Assembly (NCBI RefSeq): GCF_020783335.1
Contig: NZ_CP086068.1
Span: 4,402,001-4,466,000 of the forward strand
DNA length: 64,000 nt
Reading direction: 5' to 3'
Origin: Mucilaginibacter daejeonensis
GTDB lineage: Bacteria; Bacteroidota; Bacteroidia; Sphingobacteriales; Sphingobacteriaceae
Both the position numbers and the translations under genes were made by a program. Each line of letters begins with the position of its first letter. The first letter of the stretch is position 1. The notes beneath the pieces are model-generated. The model did not search any database. It was not told the origin of the DNA and saw only the letters and a program-made list of their open reading frames with translations. This document shows positions 9,801 to 18,197 of the stretch, piece after piece.

Positions 9801-10085
9801 CGCAAGTGCAATGTTCAATACAGCACCTGATGGAGTGCTCTCTTGCTGATCATAGCCCAAAAAGGTAAACACCAAAGCACCACCTGTAGGTACTTTGATC
9901 GAGTATTTACCAAAAGCATCTGTTGAACTGGCGGTCTGTGTGCCTTTGACCTTCACCACCACACCAGGGAGTGGCTGGCCGTCGTCCTTGGCTGTAACCG
10001 TACCTGTTACGGCACGGTCTTGTGCATAAGTTTGCCCAAAGCAAAGCAAAACCAAGCACAAACTCAGAAGTAGAAGTTTCTTCAT
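6900..10085 (-). CDS. SusC/RagA-type TonB-linked outer-membrane transporter
   Basis: 1061 residues. Signal peptide (about 1-21), carboxypeptidase-regulatory-like beta domain (about 24-95, GTVTAKDDGQPLPGV), TonB plug (about 115-240, with GSNQPLYIVDGVPIDN and SMSILKGSAATALYGSRG), then a 22-stranded barrel ending in aromatic LRYFGASLKVSF. This is the standard SusC layout and length. It pairs with the SusD-like gene just downstream and depends on TonB/ExbBD encoded elsewhere. The start is ATG 10085 (MKKLLLLSL). It is divergent from padR; a TAACTTTG box and a palindrome lie in the shared intergenic region. Confidence 0.96.
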   Translation of the reverse strand: MKKLLLLSLCLVLLCFGQTYAQDRAVTGTVTAKDDGQPLPGVVVKVKGTQTASSTDAFGKYSIKVPTGGALVFTFLGYDQQESTPSGAVLNIALAPNVKQLGEVVVTALGTRREKKSLGYAQTTVTTEQINASSSINLFSGLQGKVAGVQISNTSGAPGGSTKVIIRSFSSITGSNQPLYIVDGVPIDNSRPGSDANFDFGNNANDIDPNSIESMSILKGSAATALYGSRGSNGVILITTKRGKAGKPVIDVTLGTTLTNVALTYHPQQVFGQGWDSQSYISENGNWGPKYDGVVRPWGAIVDNSQLLKPFSFVKDNVKNAFDTGLELNNQIALSGGNENSTYYMSYGNVYSNGILPSNNDSYKRNNFSLKGSTTYKGFTAEASMNYVSKASRFVATGQGDSGIGSNFYEEILQIPGNIPIRDLRDYKNKYFNVDNYFTPFAENPYYTLYENGSRYRSDRVYGNVNLQYKANKWLSFQIQQGVDVNNAGDRIWHNVNNPAVGSWNGANPTNPEGATRAADVGNVIEDAYKQFEYDSKVNALFNTAITSDFDLNGLVGVNYNDRGSRTLSSEVQGLTIPGFYQLSNTSNQPTSFENESHRRLLGVYAQATIGYKRYLYLTLTGRNDWSSTLPKGKNDYFYPGASLAYNIIESLGLQNSSVSSAKLRASYGKTGSDTDPYRILNAITATNVALGFGNNSFPFNGVPGFTISNQLNNGNLKPETQTELELGAEASFFKNRLGFDFTYYSRVKKDQILPVSTSPSSGYTTAVLNFGRVRNRGIEFSLHGTPIRSKDVTWDVNYNFTRNRNLVLELPNGLNKVVLNSAYDAQLAAIAGQPLGVFLAPQAVYDPQGRIVVNSQGFPVTSTELGNYGTSQSDFQMGMNNQLRYKNFTFSFTLDWRQGGKFYSGTADLLNFVGADQKTLYNDRRPFIVPNSVQAVTNANGTTSYVENTTQITETNVDDYYYPTSNKALAYQNRILDKTFVKLREATLAYSLPASIAQKVGAQRAMITVFGRNLYTWLPKRNQTIDPEVSNQGIDLASELGEFRTAPPLRYFGASLKVSF

Positions 10086-10115
10086 GTTGTTGTTTTAAGT
10101 TCAGTTAATTATTAA

Positions 10116-10162
10116 ATACTCATTAAAAGTATGTTATAATTTATACAAAATCAAATTTTGTA
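10116..10162. promoter_or_regulatory. Palindromes in the susC leader
   Basis: Two inverted repeats lie between the susC -7 box and its start: TACAAAAT-CAA-ATTTTGTA (10144-10162, perfect 8-bp arms, just after the presumed transcription start) and ATACT-N7-AGTAT (10116-10132). They could be operators or leader hairpins. PadR-family operators with ATACT/AGTAT half-sites are known, but with other spacing, so control by the neighbouring PadR is only a guess. Confidence 0.35.
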
Positions 10163-10166
10163 ACGA

Positions 10167-10174
10167 CAAAGTTA
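10167..10174 (-). promoter_or_regulatory. Probable -7 box of the susC operon
   Basis: Minus-strand TAACTTTG matches TAnnTTTG, 81 bases before the susC start. No well-spaced TTG -33 element was found. Confidence 0.5.
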
Positions 10175-10216
10175 AAATTCGACCAATTTTTAATTAAGTT
10201 CATTTATTTTAGTACT

Positions 10217-10253
10217 ATGTATTGCATAATACATTCTTAAACATATATCTTTG
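10217..10253 (+). promoter_or_regulatory. padR promoter with overlapping palindrome
   Basis: TTG at 10222-10224 and TATCTTTG at 10246-10253, 21 bases apart, form a good Bacteroidota promoter. The perfect inverted repeat ATGTAT-N6-ATACAT (10217-10234) covers the -33 element, a natural place for autorepression; PadR proteins are known to prefer ATGT/ACAT half-sites. The padR ATG starts only four bases after the -7 box, which implies a leaderless mRNA. Confidence 0.6.
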
Positions 10254-10257
10254 TATC

Positions 10258-10590
10258 ATGCTTGTAGAGAACACCCAAACCCAAATGCGAAAAGGCATAC
10301 TGGAGTATTGCATACTCTGTGTGATCGCCAAGGGCGAGATATATGCATCAGACATCATCGCCGAACTTAAAAAAGCACAACTCCTTGTGGTTGAGGGCAC
10401 TTTGTACCCGTTGCTAACCCGATTAAAAAATAACGGCCTGCTCAGCTACAACTGGGTAGAATCCACATCCGGTCCGCCACGAAAGTATTACGCTCTGTCA
10501 GATGACGGCCGCAAAGTGCTTGAGCAACTGGACAAGACCTGGCAGGAACTTGCTTTTGCCGTAAATACATCTATCGAAGGAAGAAAATAA
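10258..10590 (+). CDS. PadR family transcriptional regulator
   Basis: 110 residues from ATG 10258 (MLVENTQTQMRKGILEYCIL). An upstream TTG frame to 10222 would begin inside the promoter and is rejected. The winged-helix core shows the PadR hallmarks: YASDIIAELKKA, VVEGTLYPLLTRLKNNGLL and GPPRKYYALSDDGR, ending in a short helix. It is a cytosolic dimeric repressor. It lies 25 bases before a PspC-domain gene, and padR-pspC pairs are common in Bacteroidota envelope-stress loci. The promoter palindrome suggests autoregulation. Confidence 0.93.
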   Translation: MLVENTQTQMRKGILEYCILCVIAKGEIYASDIIAELKKAQLLVVEGTLYPLLTRLKNNGLLSYNWVESTSGPPRKYYALSDDGRKVLEQLDKTWQELAFAVNTSIEGRK

Positions 10591-10615
10591 TCGCACCACC
10601 TATCATATCACCATC

Positions 10616-12367
10616 ATGAACAAAACGATCATCATCAACATAAACGGTACTGTATTCCACATCGAGGAACAGGCTTACGAACTGCTCAAGGAGTACATGA
10701 CCGACGTAAAAAGACACTTTTTCAACTCGGCCGATAGCCTCGAGATCACTACCGACATCGAGAACCGCATAGCCGAAATGTTCACCGAGATACTGGAACG
10801 CGAAAGCCGCCAAGCCATTATTGACCTGGACGTACAGGCCGTGATCGCACAAATGGGTTCGGTGAAGGACTTTGAAAGTGCCGAACAAGAAGATCAAACA
10901 CGCTTTGAAGACCCTGCCTCGCCTTTTACAACTGGCACACGCCGCCTGTTCAGAGATCCCGACGACCACTTGATCGGTGGTGTATGTGCCGGTATAGCCA
11001 ATTATTTTGACGTGCAGGCCATCTGGATCCGGTTCATGTTCGCCGCTGCGTTCGTGTTTTTCGGAAGCGGTGCTTTGGTATATATCATCCTTTGGCTGAT
11101 CGTACCCAAGGCGCATAACCGTGCCGAACGCATGGCCATGAAGGGTGAACCACTGGATCTTCAAGGCTTCAAAAGGAACTTTGAGGCAGAATTAAATTCG
11201 GTGAGCGGCCGTTTGAACGAGATGACACATGATGCCCGTCCGTTCATTTACAAGACCCGCGACCTGATCAGTGACTTCTTTCATCACTTAGGCGTGTTCT
11301 TCCGTACCTCCGGCAAAGTGATCATCAAATTGCTCGGCATAGCGGTGATCCTGATGTGTGTCGCGCTCATCATTATGGCTATCTTTGCACTGGTATCTAC
11401 CTGGTTCTTCGGGGGCAATCAATTCTCGGTACCTGACAGCTTTTTTAATTACGAGTACATCAACCAGGTAAGGGCCGCGTTCCTCATCATCGTGGTGCTG
11501 CCATTGACCGCGATCATCGTGGCGATATCTTCAGCGATATTCGGTACCACCGGCCTCAACCGGTCGGCAGGTGTTACTTTGTTGGTGATCTGGATCAGCG
11601 CCGTAGCTATATTAGGCGTGCATACCTCAAGGGTATTGTCGGAGTTCAGGGATTCGGCCGGATTTACCAAGACACTTAAGATACAGCCTAACGCCAAACA
11701 GGTGTACTATTTGGAATTGAACGAGACCATGTACCTGACCGCAGAGGACAGCTCACGCTTGGATATCAAGAACAAGTTCAGAGACATGGTGCTCACGCAA
11801 CATGACGAAGAGGACATGAACCCTCGCAATATGCAGATCGACATCGAGCGTTCAGACGTGCCTTACCCGGTATTGCAGGAGGAATTCACCTCGCGTGGCC
11901 GTAATTATGAGAGTGCCCTGAGCAATGCCCGTAATACTCGCTACGTGTTCATCCAACAAGACTCGGTACTGAAGTTCGACCGTAAGCTGCGCCGCCTTGA
12001 CCCTAAAGGATGGCATAATGAAGAAGTACGCTTAGTTCTGCGTATACCTCTCAACGCCACGTTGATGGTGAACGACCGCATCGCGCGCTATATCACTAAT
12101 TATATCGACCTCTATAACTGCAATCCTGGTGGCGAGAACCGCAGTGAGAACCGTTACGCTCCGTTCGTGATGACCAATGAAGGACTGAGATGCAAGTTGG
12201 ACAGCACTACCATCAGCAGCGATAATGGCGTACAAGTGCAAGATGACCAGTCGACCACCATAGACACCATATCGGCGACGGTGCCTGCTCCTGATACTAT
12301 ATATATTGATAGCGTTGAAGCGCCATCACGCAAACCCGTGGTGATCAGACGTCACCGCAAACGCTAA
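10616..12367 (+). CDS. PspC domain membrane protein
   Basis: 583 residues. Residues about 1-100 are a cytosolic domain (NRIAEMFTEILERESRQAI); 108-168 hold the PspC domain (LFRDPDDHLIGGVCAGIANYF, then a hydrophobic helix to LWLIVPKA). Three more membrane segments follow (about 240-345), then a large C-terminal part (about 350-550) and a basic tail (RRHRKR). PspC proteins sit in the inner membrane and respond to envelope stress. The gene forms an operon with padR, which probably represses both. Its partner functions are unknown. Confidence 0.9.
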   Translation: MNKTIIININGTVFHIEEQAYELLKEYMTDVKRHFFNSADSLEITTDIENRIAEMFTEILERESRQAIIDLDVQAVIAQMGSVKDFESAEQEDQTRFEDPASPFTTGTRRLFRDPDDHLIGGVCAGIANYFDVQAIWIRFMFAAAFVFFGSGALVYIILWLIVPKAHNRAERMAMKGEPLDLQGFKRNFEAELNSVSGRLNEMTHDARPFIYKTRDLISDFFHHLGVFFRTSGKVIIKLLGIAVILMCVALIIMAIFALVSTWFFGGNQFSVPDSFFNYEYINQVRAAFLIIVVLPLTAIIVAISSAIFGTTGLNRSAGVTLLVIWISAVAILGVHTSRVLSEFRDSAGFTKTLKIQPNAKQVYYLELNETMYLTAEDSSRLDIKNKFRDMVLTQHDEEDMNPRNMQIDIERSDVPYPVLQEEFTSRGRNYESALSNARNTRYVFIQQDSVLKFDRKLRRLDPKGWHNEEVRLVLRIPLNATLMVNDRIARYITNYIDLYNCNPGGENRSENRYAPFVMTNEGLRCKLDSTTISSDNGVQVQDDQSTTIDTISATVPAPDTIYIDSVEAPSRKPVVIRRHRKR

Positions 12368-12373
12368 GATATA

Positions 12374-12433
12374 AGCGCCCGCGTGCTGCCACTACTGTTC
12401 ATGATGTTATAAATGGCAGCACGCCGGGTGCTT
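12374..12433 (+). terminator. Long hairpin after pspC, probable terminator
   Basis: AAGCGCCC-GCGTGCTGCCA (12374-12391) pairs with TGGCAGCACGC-C-GGGTGCTT (from 12414): 11 perfect bp extended by about 8 bp with one bulge and one wobble, 22-base loop, followed by ACTTTTTCTTC. The rest of the gap to 12723 holds no gene I can support; it has A/T-rich leader sequence of the next receptor. Confidence 0.6.
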
Positions 12434-12723
12434 ACTTTTTCTTCTCGCTTTTCCTCTATCTTAAAACATAAGATAGCGGGCATTAGCGCCCGGTAATGAA
12501 GCTGTATCCCCTGCCCACCAAAGATACTTTCTGAAAAAAAATGAAGTTTCGGTGTAACCTTGGCGCGTATACGAGCATCTTACTAACAGATAACAAAACA
12601 TGCCGGTCCGTTCGGCCAGCATAACGACCATAAAGAACAAGTCGACTAAAATTTAAAAAGACCGAAGATCTTTAATGGGATAACTATTGCTCAACTTTTA
12701 CACACTAAACTATCATAACACAC

Positions 12724-15180
12724 ATGAAACCAATAATTTATAAAATATTTGCTGCCATTGCTCTAATAGCCGGACCTGTATTGGCCAAGGCTCAGGCAGT
12801 AGCACCTACCGGTAAAGTCAATGGCAACGTGATCAACGATCAAAACAAACCGGTCGACTTTGCCACCATTACCTTATTACGGGCCAAAGACTCGACCGTA
12901 GTGAAAAGCAGCCTGACCAACGAGGCCGGTCATTACACCATCGAACGCATCGTTAACGGTACTTACCTGATCAAAGCAACCGTTGTAGGTTATGAGAAAA
13001 TGGTGAGCGCCCCCGTATCGATCACTGCTAACAGCAACATCACCGTACCTGCATTGCAGTTACGGTCACTCACCAAGAACCTGTCTGCAGTGAATGTGGT
13101 AGCTACCAAACCACTGATCGAGCGCAAGATCGACCGCACTGTAATGAATGTGGAGAACAGCGTACTGGCCGCGGGCAACTCAGCTATGGAGATACTGGAA
13201 CGTGCTCCGGGCGTTACGGTCGATAAGGACGATAACATCAGCCTGAAAGGCAAACAAGGCGTGACCGTAATGATCGATAACAAGTTGACCTACCTGTCGG
13301 CTGCACAGCTGGCTACGTTGTTAAGGTCTACCGATGGTAATAACATCCAATCTATCGAGATCATTACCAACCCATCAGCCAAGTATGATGCTGCCGGTAA
13401 CGCAGGTATCATCAACATCAAAATGAAGAAGAACCGCCAGGCCGGTACCAATGGTAGCTTTGCAGCTACCGGTGGCTACGGCCATAACCATAAGGCCAGC
13501 ACATCGCTCAACCTGAACCACAAGGAGAACAATGTGAACATCTTTGGTAATTACAGCTATAACAATAACAAACGTCCGCAGGATATTACCTTGAACCGTA
13601 CCATTAGCAATGGCGGAACCAATACCTTTTTTAATGAGCGTACCGATATGCTGCGCGAGCGTAGCGCCCATAACTACAAGGCAGGTGCCGATTGGGACAT
13701 CAATAAAAGGAACACTTTAGGCATACAAGTGTCAGGTTACAACTCGGCCTCTGATGCCAGCACGTTTAATAATACGCTGATCAGCCCCGACCAGATCACC
13801 AACAGCGCGGTGACCACAACCCGCAATATGGCCACCGACCGTTATAACAACATCACCGCCAACATTAACAACCGCATGGTATTTGATACCCTGGGTAAAG
13901 AGTTAAGTATGGATGCTGATTACTCTTACTTTTGGAACCGCCAGACCAACAATTACACCAACAATTACTTTTTTGCCGACGGCCAGACCCTTCGTACCCA
14001 GTCATTACTACGCAACAGCCTACCTACCAAGATAGACATCGTGACATACAAGGCCGATTACGTGAATCCTATCGGTAAGACCATGAAACTGGAAGCTGGC
14101 TTAAAGGTGAGCTATGTAGGTACCAACAATGACCTCCGTACCGACTCCTTATTGAATAACAACTGGGTAGCCGATGCCGGCCGCACCAACCTGTATAAAT
14201 ACACCGAGAACGTGAACGCTGCCTACTTCAACTTTAGTAAGAGCTGGAAAAAGACCTCGGTACAAGCCGGTCTACGTGCAGAGCAAACCAACTCTAAAGG
14301 CGACTCTCGCGATATTAAAGGTGTAGCTTCGGTGAATGAACGCCACTACCTAAGCTGGTTCCCAAGCGTGTTCGTTAACCAGGAACTGAGTGACAACCAT
14401 ACTTTAGGTATCAACTACAGCCGCCGTATAGATCGCCCAAGCTATGATGACCTGAACAGCTTTGTACAGATATTGAACGCTTACACCTATCAGCAAGGTA
14501 ACCCTAATCTGAGGCCGCAGTTCACCAACTCGTACGAGTTATCATATACCTTTAAAAAACGCTATAACCTGACCTTGGGTTACAGCCGCACCACCGACGT
14601 GATGGTAGAGGTACCTAAACAGATAGACGCTCAAAAAGTAACTTTCATTACCCGCGAGAACCTGGCCATACAGAATTCCTACAACCTGAATATGAATTTG
14701 CCGTTCACTATAGCCAAATGGTGGAGCATGAACAACAACATCACCGGTTTTTACCTGGGCTTTAAAGCCAACTCACCTGATCTGCAGATCAACAATGGCC
14801 AGTATGCGGCCAACGGCAACTCGATCAACACCTTTACCGTGAGCAAGACCTTAAAGTTCGAGGGTACCTTTAACTACCAATCGGCATTGACCTATGGTTT
14901 GTTCCATATACGCCGTAACTATGGCTTTGACGCCGGTGTGAGCAGGTCGTTCGCGGCTAAGAAAGCTACTTTGAAATTCTCGGTGAGCGATATCTTTAAC
15001 ACCCGCCAGCAATACCTCACCGTACGCCAGGGCAACCTGAACTTTAACGTGTTCCAAAAGAACGAGACCCGCGTGGCCCGTTTGACCTTTACCTACAACT
15101 TTGGTAATGCCAAGATCCAAAGCCGTCGCCATAACAGCGCTTCAGGTGCCGAACAAGGCCGTGTAAAAGGAGGTAACTAA
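12724..15180 (+). CDS. TonB-dependent receptor, OMP_b-brl_3 type
   Basis: 818 residues. Signal peptide (about 1-24), carboxypeptidase-regulatory-like domain (about 33-115, NVINDQNKPVDFATITLLRA), plug-like domain (about 130-235, SAMEILERAPGVTVDKD and KYDAAGNAGIINIKMKK), then a beta-barrel of the 'outer membrane beta-barrel family' (PF14905-like). The C-terminus is not the typical aromatic residue but a basic tail (SRRHNSASGAEQGRVKGGN), which is common in this group. No SusD partner is present, so it is not a SusC system. Substrate unknown. It is monocistronic, closed by the terminator at 15220. Confidence 0.92.
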   Translation: MKPIIYKIFAAIALIAGPVLAKAQAVAPTGKVNGNVINDQNKPVDFATITLLRAKDSTVVKSSLTNEAGHYTIERIVNGTYLIKATVVGYEKMVSAPVSITANSNITVPALQLRSLTKNLSAVNVVATKPLIERKIDRTVMNVENSVLAAGNSAMEILERAPGVTVDKDDNISLKGKQGVTVMIDNKLTYLSAAQLATLLRSTDGNNIQSIEIITNPSAKYDAAGNAGIINIKMKKNRQAGTNGSFAATGGYGHNHKASTSLNLNHKENNVNIFGNYSYNNNKRPQDITLNRTISNGGTNTFFNERTDMLRERSAHNYKAGADWDINKRNTLGIQVSGYNSASDASTFNNTLISPDQITNSAVTTTRNMATDRYNNITANINNRMVFDTLGKELSMDADYSYFWNRQTNNYTNNYFFADGQTLRTQSLLRNSLPTKIDIVTYKADYVNPIGKTMKLEAGLKVSYVGTNNDLRTDSLLNNNWVADAGRTNLYKYTENVNAAYFNFSKSWKKTSVQAGLRAEQTNSKGDSRDIKGVASVNERHYLSWFPSVFVNQELSDNHTLGINYSRRIDRPSYDDLNSFVQILNAYTYQQGNPNLRPQFTNSYELSYTFKKRYNLTLGYSRTTDVMVEVPKQIDAQKVTFITRENLAIQNSYNLNMNLPFTIAKWWSMNNNITGFYLGFKANSPDLQINNGQYAANGNSINTFTVSKTLKFEGTFNYQSALTYGLFHIRRNYGFDAGVSRSFAAKKATLKFSVSDIFNTRQQYLTVRQGNLNFNVFQKNETRVARLTFTYNFGNAKIQSRRHNSASGAEQGRVKGGN

Positions 15181-15219
15181 ACCAGTACCTGCATCATACT
15201 TATATTATATATATATATA

Positions 15220-15257
15220 CAAAGACCGCCACTGTACCACAGGGCGGTCTTTGTATT
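15220..15257 (+). terminator. Terminator after the TonB-dependent receptor
   Basis: CAAAGACCGCC and GGCGGTCTTTG form an 11-bp stem with an inner CTGT/ACAG extension and loop ACC, followed by TATTTTA. Confidence 0.8.
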
Positions 15258-15357
15258 TTAGTACAACTCTGATCTGAGAGAGTCGTTATCAATTTCGCAA
15301 AAATGCTCACACCTCACCTTATCTGGGCGCGATCTGATGTCTTGCTGTACTTTCCAA

Positions 15358-15522
15358 GGTGTTACATTTCGCGCTTATGGTGTTACATTTGGTGTTACAT
15401 TCTTGAAAAATGTCGTTTTTTCTTGAAAAAGTTGGGTTTTTACAAATCTCGCAACACTAAAAAACGGGGAAATTTGGGGAATTTGGTTTCATCGGTGTAC
15501 ACTTTTTTGCAAATGTAACACG
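15358..15522 (+). repeat. Dispersed repeat, copy A (GTGTTACATTT element)
   Basis: Starts with three direct copies of a GTGTTACAT unit (15359, 15380, 15392) and ends with an inverted copy AAATGTAACAC near 15511-15521. The 126-bp core 15358-15483 is related, in opposite orientation, to 49028-49153: shared blocks include GAAAAAGTTGGGTTTTTA and GGAAATTTGGGGAATT. It occupies most of the 400-bp gap between two convergent genes. A 71-codon frame crosses it (15303-15518) but shows no protein character. Confidence 0.7.
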
Positions 15523-15582
15523 CTCGTTCCCCTCCTCTCTCCTACCTTTTTAAGGTGCTGATCTCAACATGCCTTTGACCTC

Positions 15583-18081
15583 TTAATTCACCATGAACAC
15601 GGCGTTACTGAACAGCAGCTTGCCGCCCTCCCAAAAACTACGGAACAGCGGATCATCGGCCAGGTAAATGATGGTGCCACGGCCTTTAGGCTCCACGCCG
15701 AACAGCAGACCAGTGCTTAGTTTTTGTTTGGCCTTTTGGCCGGCAAAGCCTGTAGTGTAGCTATCCTTTTTAAGTACGCCAACATTTACGGCGCCATCGG
15801 TCAGGTAGTCGTACACATCATCGCCCAGTTTAAGGGTATAATAGTATTTAGAATAACCGTAACCCAGCGGGTGTGTATTGTCCAGGTATACCTTATATAT
15901 AGCACCGGGTACATTGCCTTTTAATGATTCGCGGTCACGATCCGCGTACGGCATCAGGTCGGGCTTCTTGTTCTTGTCTTCCTTTTTGTCCTCTTCCTTG
16001 CTCTTTAAGTTAAAACCTTTTTTATCGGCGAATTGGCTGATCGCGCCGCCCATGGCGATCAGGCGGCCGCCATCGTTCACCCAATCCTGTATGCGTTCCA
16101 GCGGGAACTTGGAGTAGCGCCCATCTGGCAGGATCATTACATCATGATCGCTCAGCTTGATGCGCTCCAGGTCCTGGTAGCGTACCACGGTAACCGGGTA
16201 ACCGATCTGCTGTTCAAAAAAGTGCCATACCTCGCCCATGTCATTGGCCGATACACCCTCGCCCGAAACCAGCATCACTTTAGGTTTGGCCAAAAAACCT
16301 ACAGCACTTGAGCCTAGGTCGGCCCCCTTGTCAGAGAAGCCGGTAGTGAGCGGTGTCAATTTGCGCTGATACTTGGAAGCGGCATCAGTAAGCTCCCGTT
16401 CCATATCGGCCTGTTTGTTGCCCGCACGGGTGATAATGAGCGAGCCAGCTGCGAATTTTTTGCCGGCCGCCTCGAACGGTGCATTAGACACCCGTACTTT
16501 TACGCCTTTTTGCAGCAGGTACGACAAGAACTTCACATCCTCCACACTGCGCCATTCGGCAACGTAGGCATAAGCACCTTTATATTCAGGTGCAGCCTGT
16601 GTAAGTGTGCCCGGGGCCGGTTTTGCGCCTGATAGATCCATCGATCCTTTAACGCCGTAGGCCTTAAGACCATAAGCATAAGGTAACGACCATGCCGTGA
16701 TGTCGTAAGTATTAGAGTCGGCCACAAAGGTCTTGGGTTCCAATAGTACGGTCAGCAATACGGCTTTCGGCTGGTGCGCATCGATCACAATGTCTTTAGG
16801 CTCCACGTTAAAACCCTCGGTAGCGCCGGTGAAATAGTTAAAGCCACTTGCCTTGCGCGACAGGTTAGTATGATACTCGATCCGGTTGTTGGTGAGCAGT
16901 TGCTCCAGCTTCACCATATTATCGGCATTCTCGTTCTTGATCACATACGTTTGGTACGTACCCGGCGGATTGGTGCGGGCATTATCAAAGTAGCGCTTAT
17001 ACTCGGTCAGTATCTTGGCAGCATTGGCCGATGCTGTTTCGATCGTACTCAACCCGTTAGAGTGATGATGGGCTATGCGATCGGCCAGGGTAAGGGTGTC
17101 GCCGCTGCGCATTTGCGCGGCCAGTCCACCTGCCGGGCCACCACCCTGCTCATAGGTCATGCCAATGGAGCCGTTATATAAAGGATAGGTATCTCCATAA
17201 GATGGATACAGCAGGTCGAACACCTCTTTGGTAAAGTACAGCCAGCCGTTCTGGTCAAAGTACTTGGCATTGTTCTTCCCGATGGTGGTCTGGAACTCGC
17301 GCTGCCACGGCGTAATGTCCTTATGAAAAGGCTCGGCCGCCGGGGCAAAGTAGTATGGGTTGTTAACGCCCTGCTCATGAAAATCGACATGGATCTGCGG
17401 CAGCCATTGGTTATACAGACCGGCACGGGCCTGCACCTCCTTTTGCGTTTGCCAGGCCCAGTCGCGGTTCAGGTCAAAGTAATAATGGTTTACCCGCCCA
17501 CCCGGCCAGGGTTCCATGTGCTCGCGCGATACCAGGTCGGCATCGGGCGTAACGCCACGCACCTGGTTATAAAAGTTCACGTAACGGTCGCGCCCATCAG
17601 GGTTCAGGCAAGGATCGATCACCACTATGGTATTCTTTAACCAGGCCTGTGTACGGCTGTTGCCGGGATCCACCATATCATAAAGCGTCTGCATGGCCGC
17701 CTCGCTGCTGCTTGGCTCGTTGCCATGCACGTTATAGCTCAGCCAAACAATGGCCGGGGCATTGGTCAGTGTGGCAGGGGCTTTACTCAAACCGGCCAAA
17801 TACAGGTTGTGGTTACGGATGTCATCCAACCGTGCCAAGTTCTCCTCACTACCTACAAAGGCCACCATAAGGGGGCGACCCTCGTTAGTGGTGCCATAAG
17901 GCAACAGCTTTATCTTTTTAGAGGCTTGCGCCATGTACTGAAAATACTCGGCAATGCGGTAATGATAAGTATACTGGCTGCCCAGCTCATACCCTACAAA
18001 TTGTGCAGGAGTACGCAGCGCCTGTGCGAACGAACAACAAGCCACGGCTAACAGCAAAGCCAGTGTGTAAAGTTTTTTCAT
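15583..18081 (-). CDS. Secreted M14 family zinc carboxypeptidase
   Basis: 832 residues with signal peptide (about 1-20). The M14 zinc site is visible: HGNE (His119, Glu122) and the later HVDFHEQ (about 231-237); NPDGRDR and NRDW lie between, and the catalytic Glu is probably Glu311 in MTYEQGG. The C-terminal half (about 500-700) has a glutamine-amidotransferase-like fold region (MLVSGEGVSANDMGEVW, VMILPDGRYS). Proteins with this two-part layout are common in Bacteroidota and act on peptides outside the cytoplasm; exact substrate unknown. Single gene, divergent from recQ. Confidence 0.93.
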   Translation of the reverse strand: MKKLYTLALLLAVACCSFAQALRTPAQFVGYELGSQYTYHYRIAEYFQYMAQASKKIKLLPYGTTNEGRPLMVAFVGSEENLARLDDIRNHNLYLAGLSKAPATLTNAPAIVWLSYNVHGNEPSSSEAAMQTLYDMVDPGNSRTQAWLKNTIVVIDPCLNPDGRDRYVNFYNQVRGVTPDADLVSREHMEPWPGGRVNHYYFDLNRDWAWQTQKEVQARAGLYNQWLPQIHVDFHEQGVNNPYYFAPAAEPFHKDITPWQREFQTTIGKNNAKYFDQNGWLYFTKEVFDLLYPSYGDTYPLYNGSIGMTYEQGGGPAGGLAAQMRSGDTLTLADRIAHHHSNGLSTIETASANAAKILTEYKRYFDNARTNPPGTYQTYVIKNENADNMVKLEQLLTNNRIEYHTNLSRKASGFNYFTGATEGFNVEPKDIVIDAHQPKAVLLTVLLEPKTFVADSNTYDITAWSLPYAYGLKAYGVKGSMDLSGAKPAPGTLTQAAPEYKGAYAYVAEWRSVEDVKFLSYLLQKGVKVRVSNAPFEAAGKKFAAGSLIITRAGNKQADMERELTDAASKYQRKLTPLTTGFSDKGADLGSSAVGFLAKPKVMLVSGEGVSANDMGEVWHFFEQQIGYPVTVVRYQDLERIKLSDHDVMILPDGRYSKFPLERIQDWVNDGGRLIAMGGAISQFADKKGFNLKSKEEDKKEDKNKKPDLMPYADRDRESLKGNVPGAIYKVYLDNTHPLGYGYSKYYYTLKLGDDVYDYLTDGAVNVGVLKKDSYTTGFAGQKAKQKLSTGLLFGVEPKGRGTIIYLADDPLFRSFWEGGKLLFSNAVFMVN

Positions 18082-18130
18082 GCAAAATGATCTGATGTGC
18101 CTAAGCTAAGCAATGCAACGCTAACAACCA

Positions 18131-18159
18131 TTGCCAGCCATATAAAAATTGTAGCTTTG
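18131..18159 (+). promoter_or_regulatory. recQ promoter
   Basis: TTG (18131-18133), 18 bases, TAGCTTTG (18152-18159): a close match to the Bacteroidota -33/-7 pattern, 38 bases before the recQ ATG. Confidence 0.75.
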
Positions 18160-18197
18160 CCCGTTCTAAGGCAGCGCTGACATTCCTTGATCCATCC

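Noticed and set aside
10571..11164. 197-codon antisense frame over pspC
   Set aside because: It lies entirely opposite a gene with a clear PspC domain and has no own promoter box.
15303..15518. 71-codon frame at repeat copy A
   Set aside because: It runs through the repeat element, has no promoter or domain, and the equivalent frame in copy B is broken.
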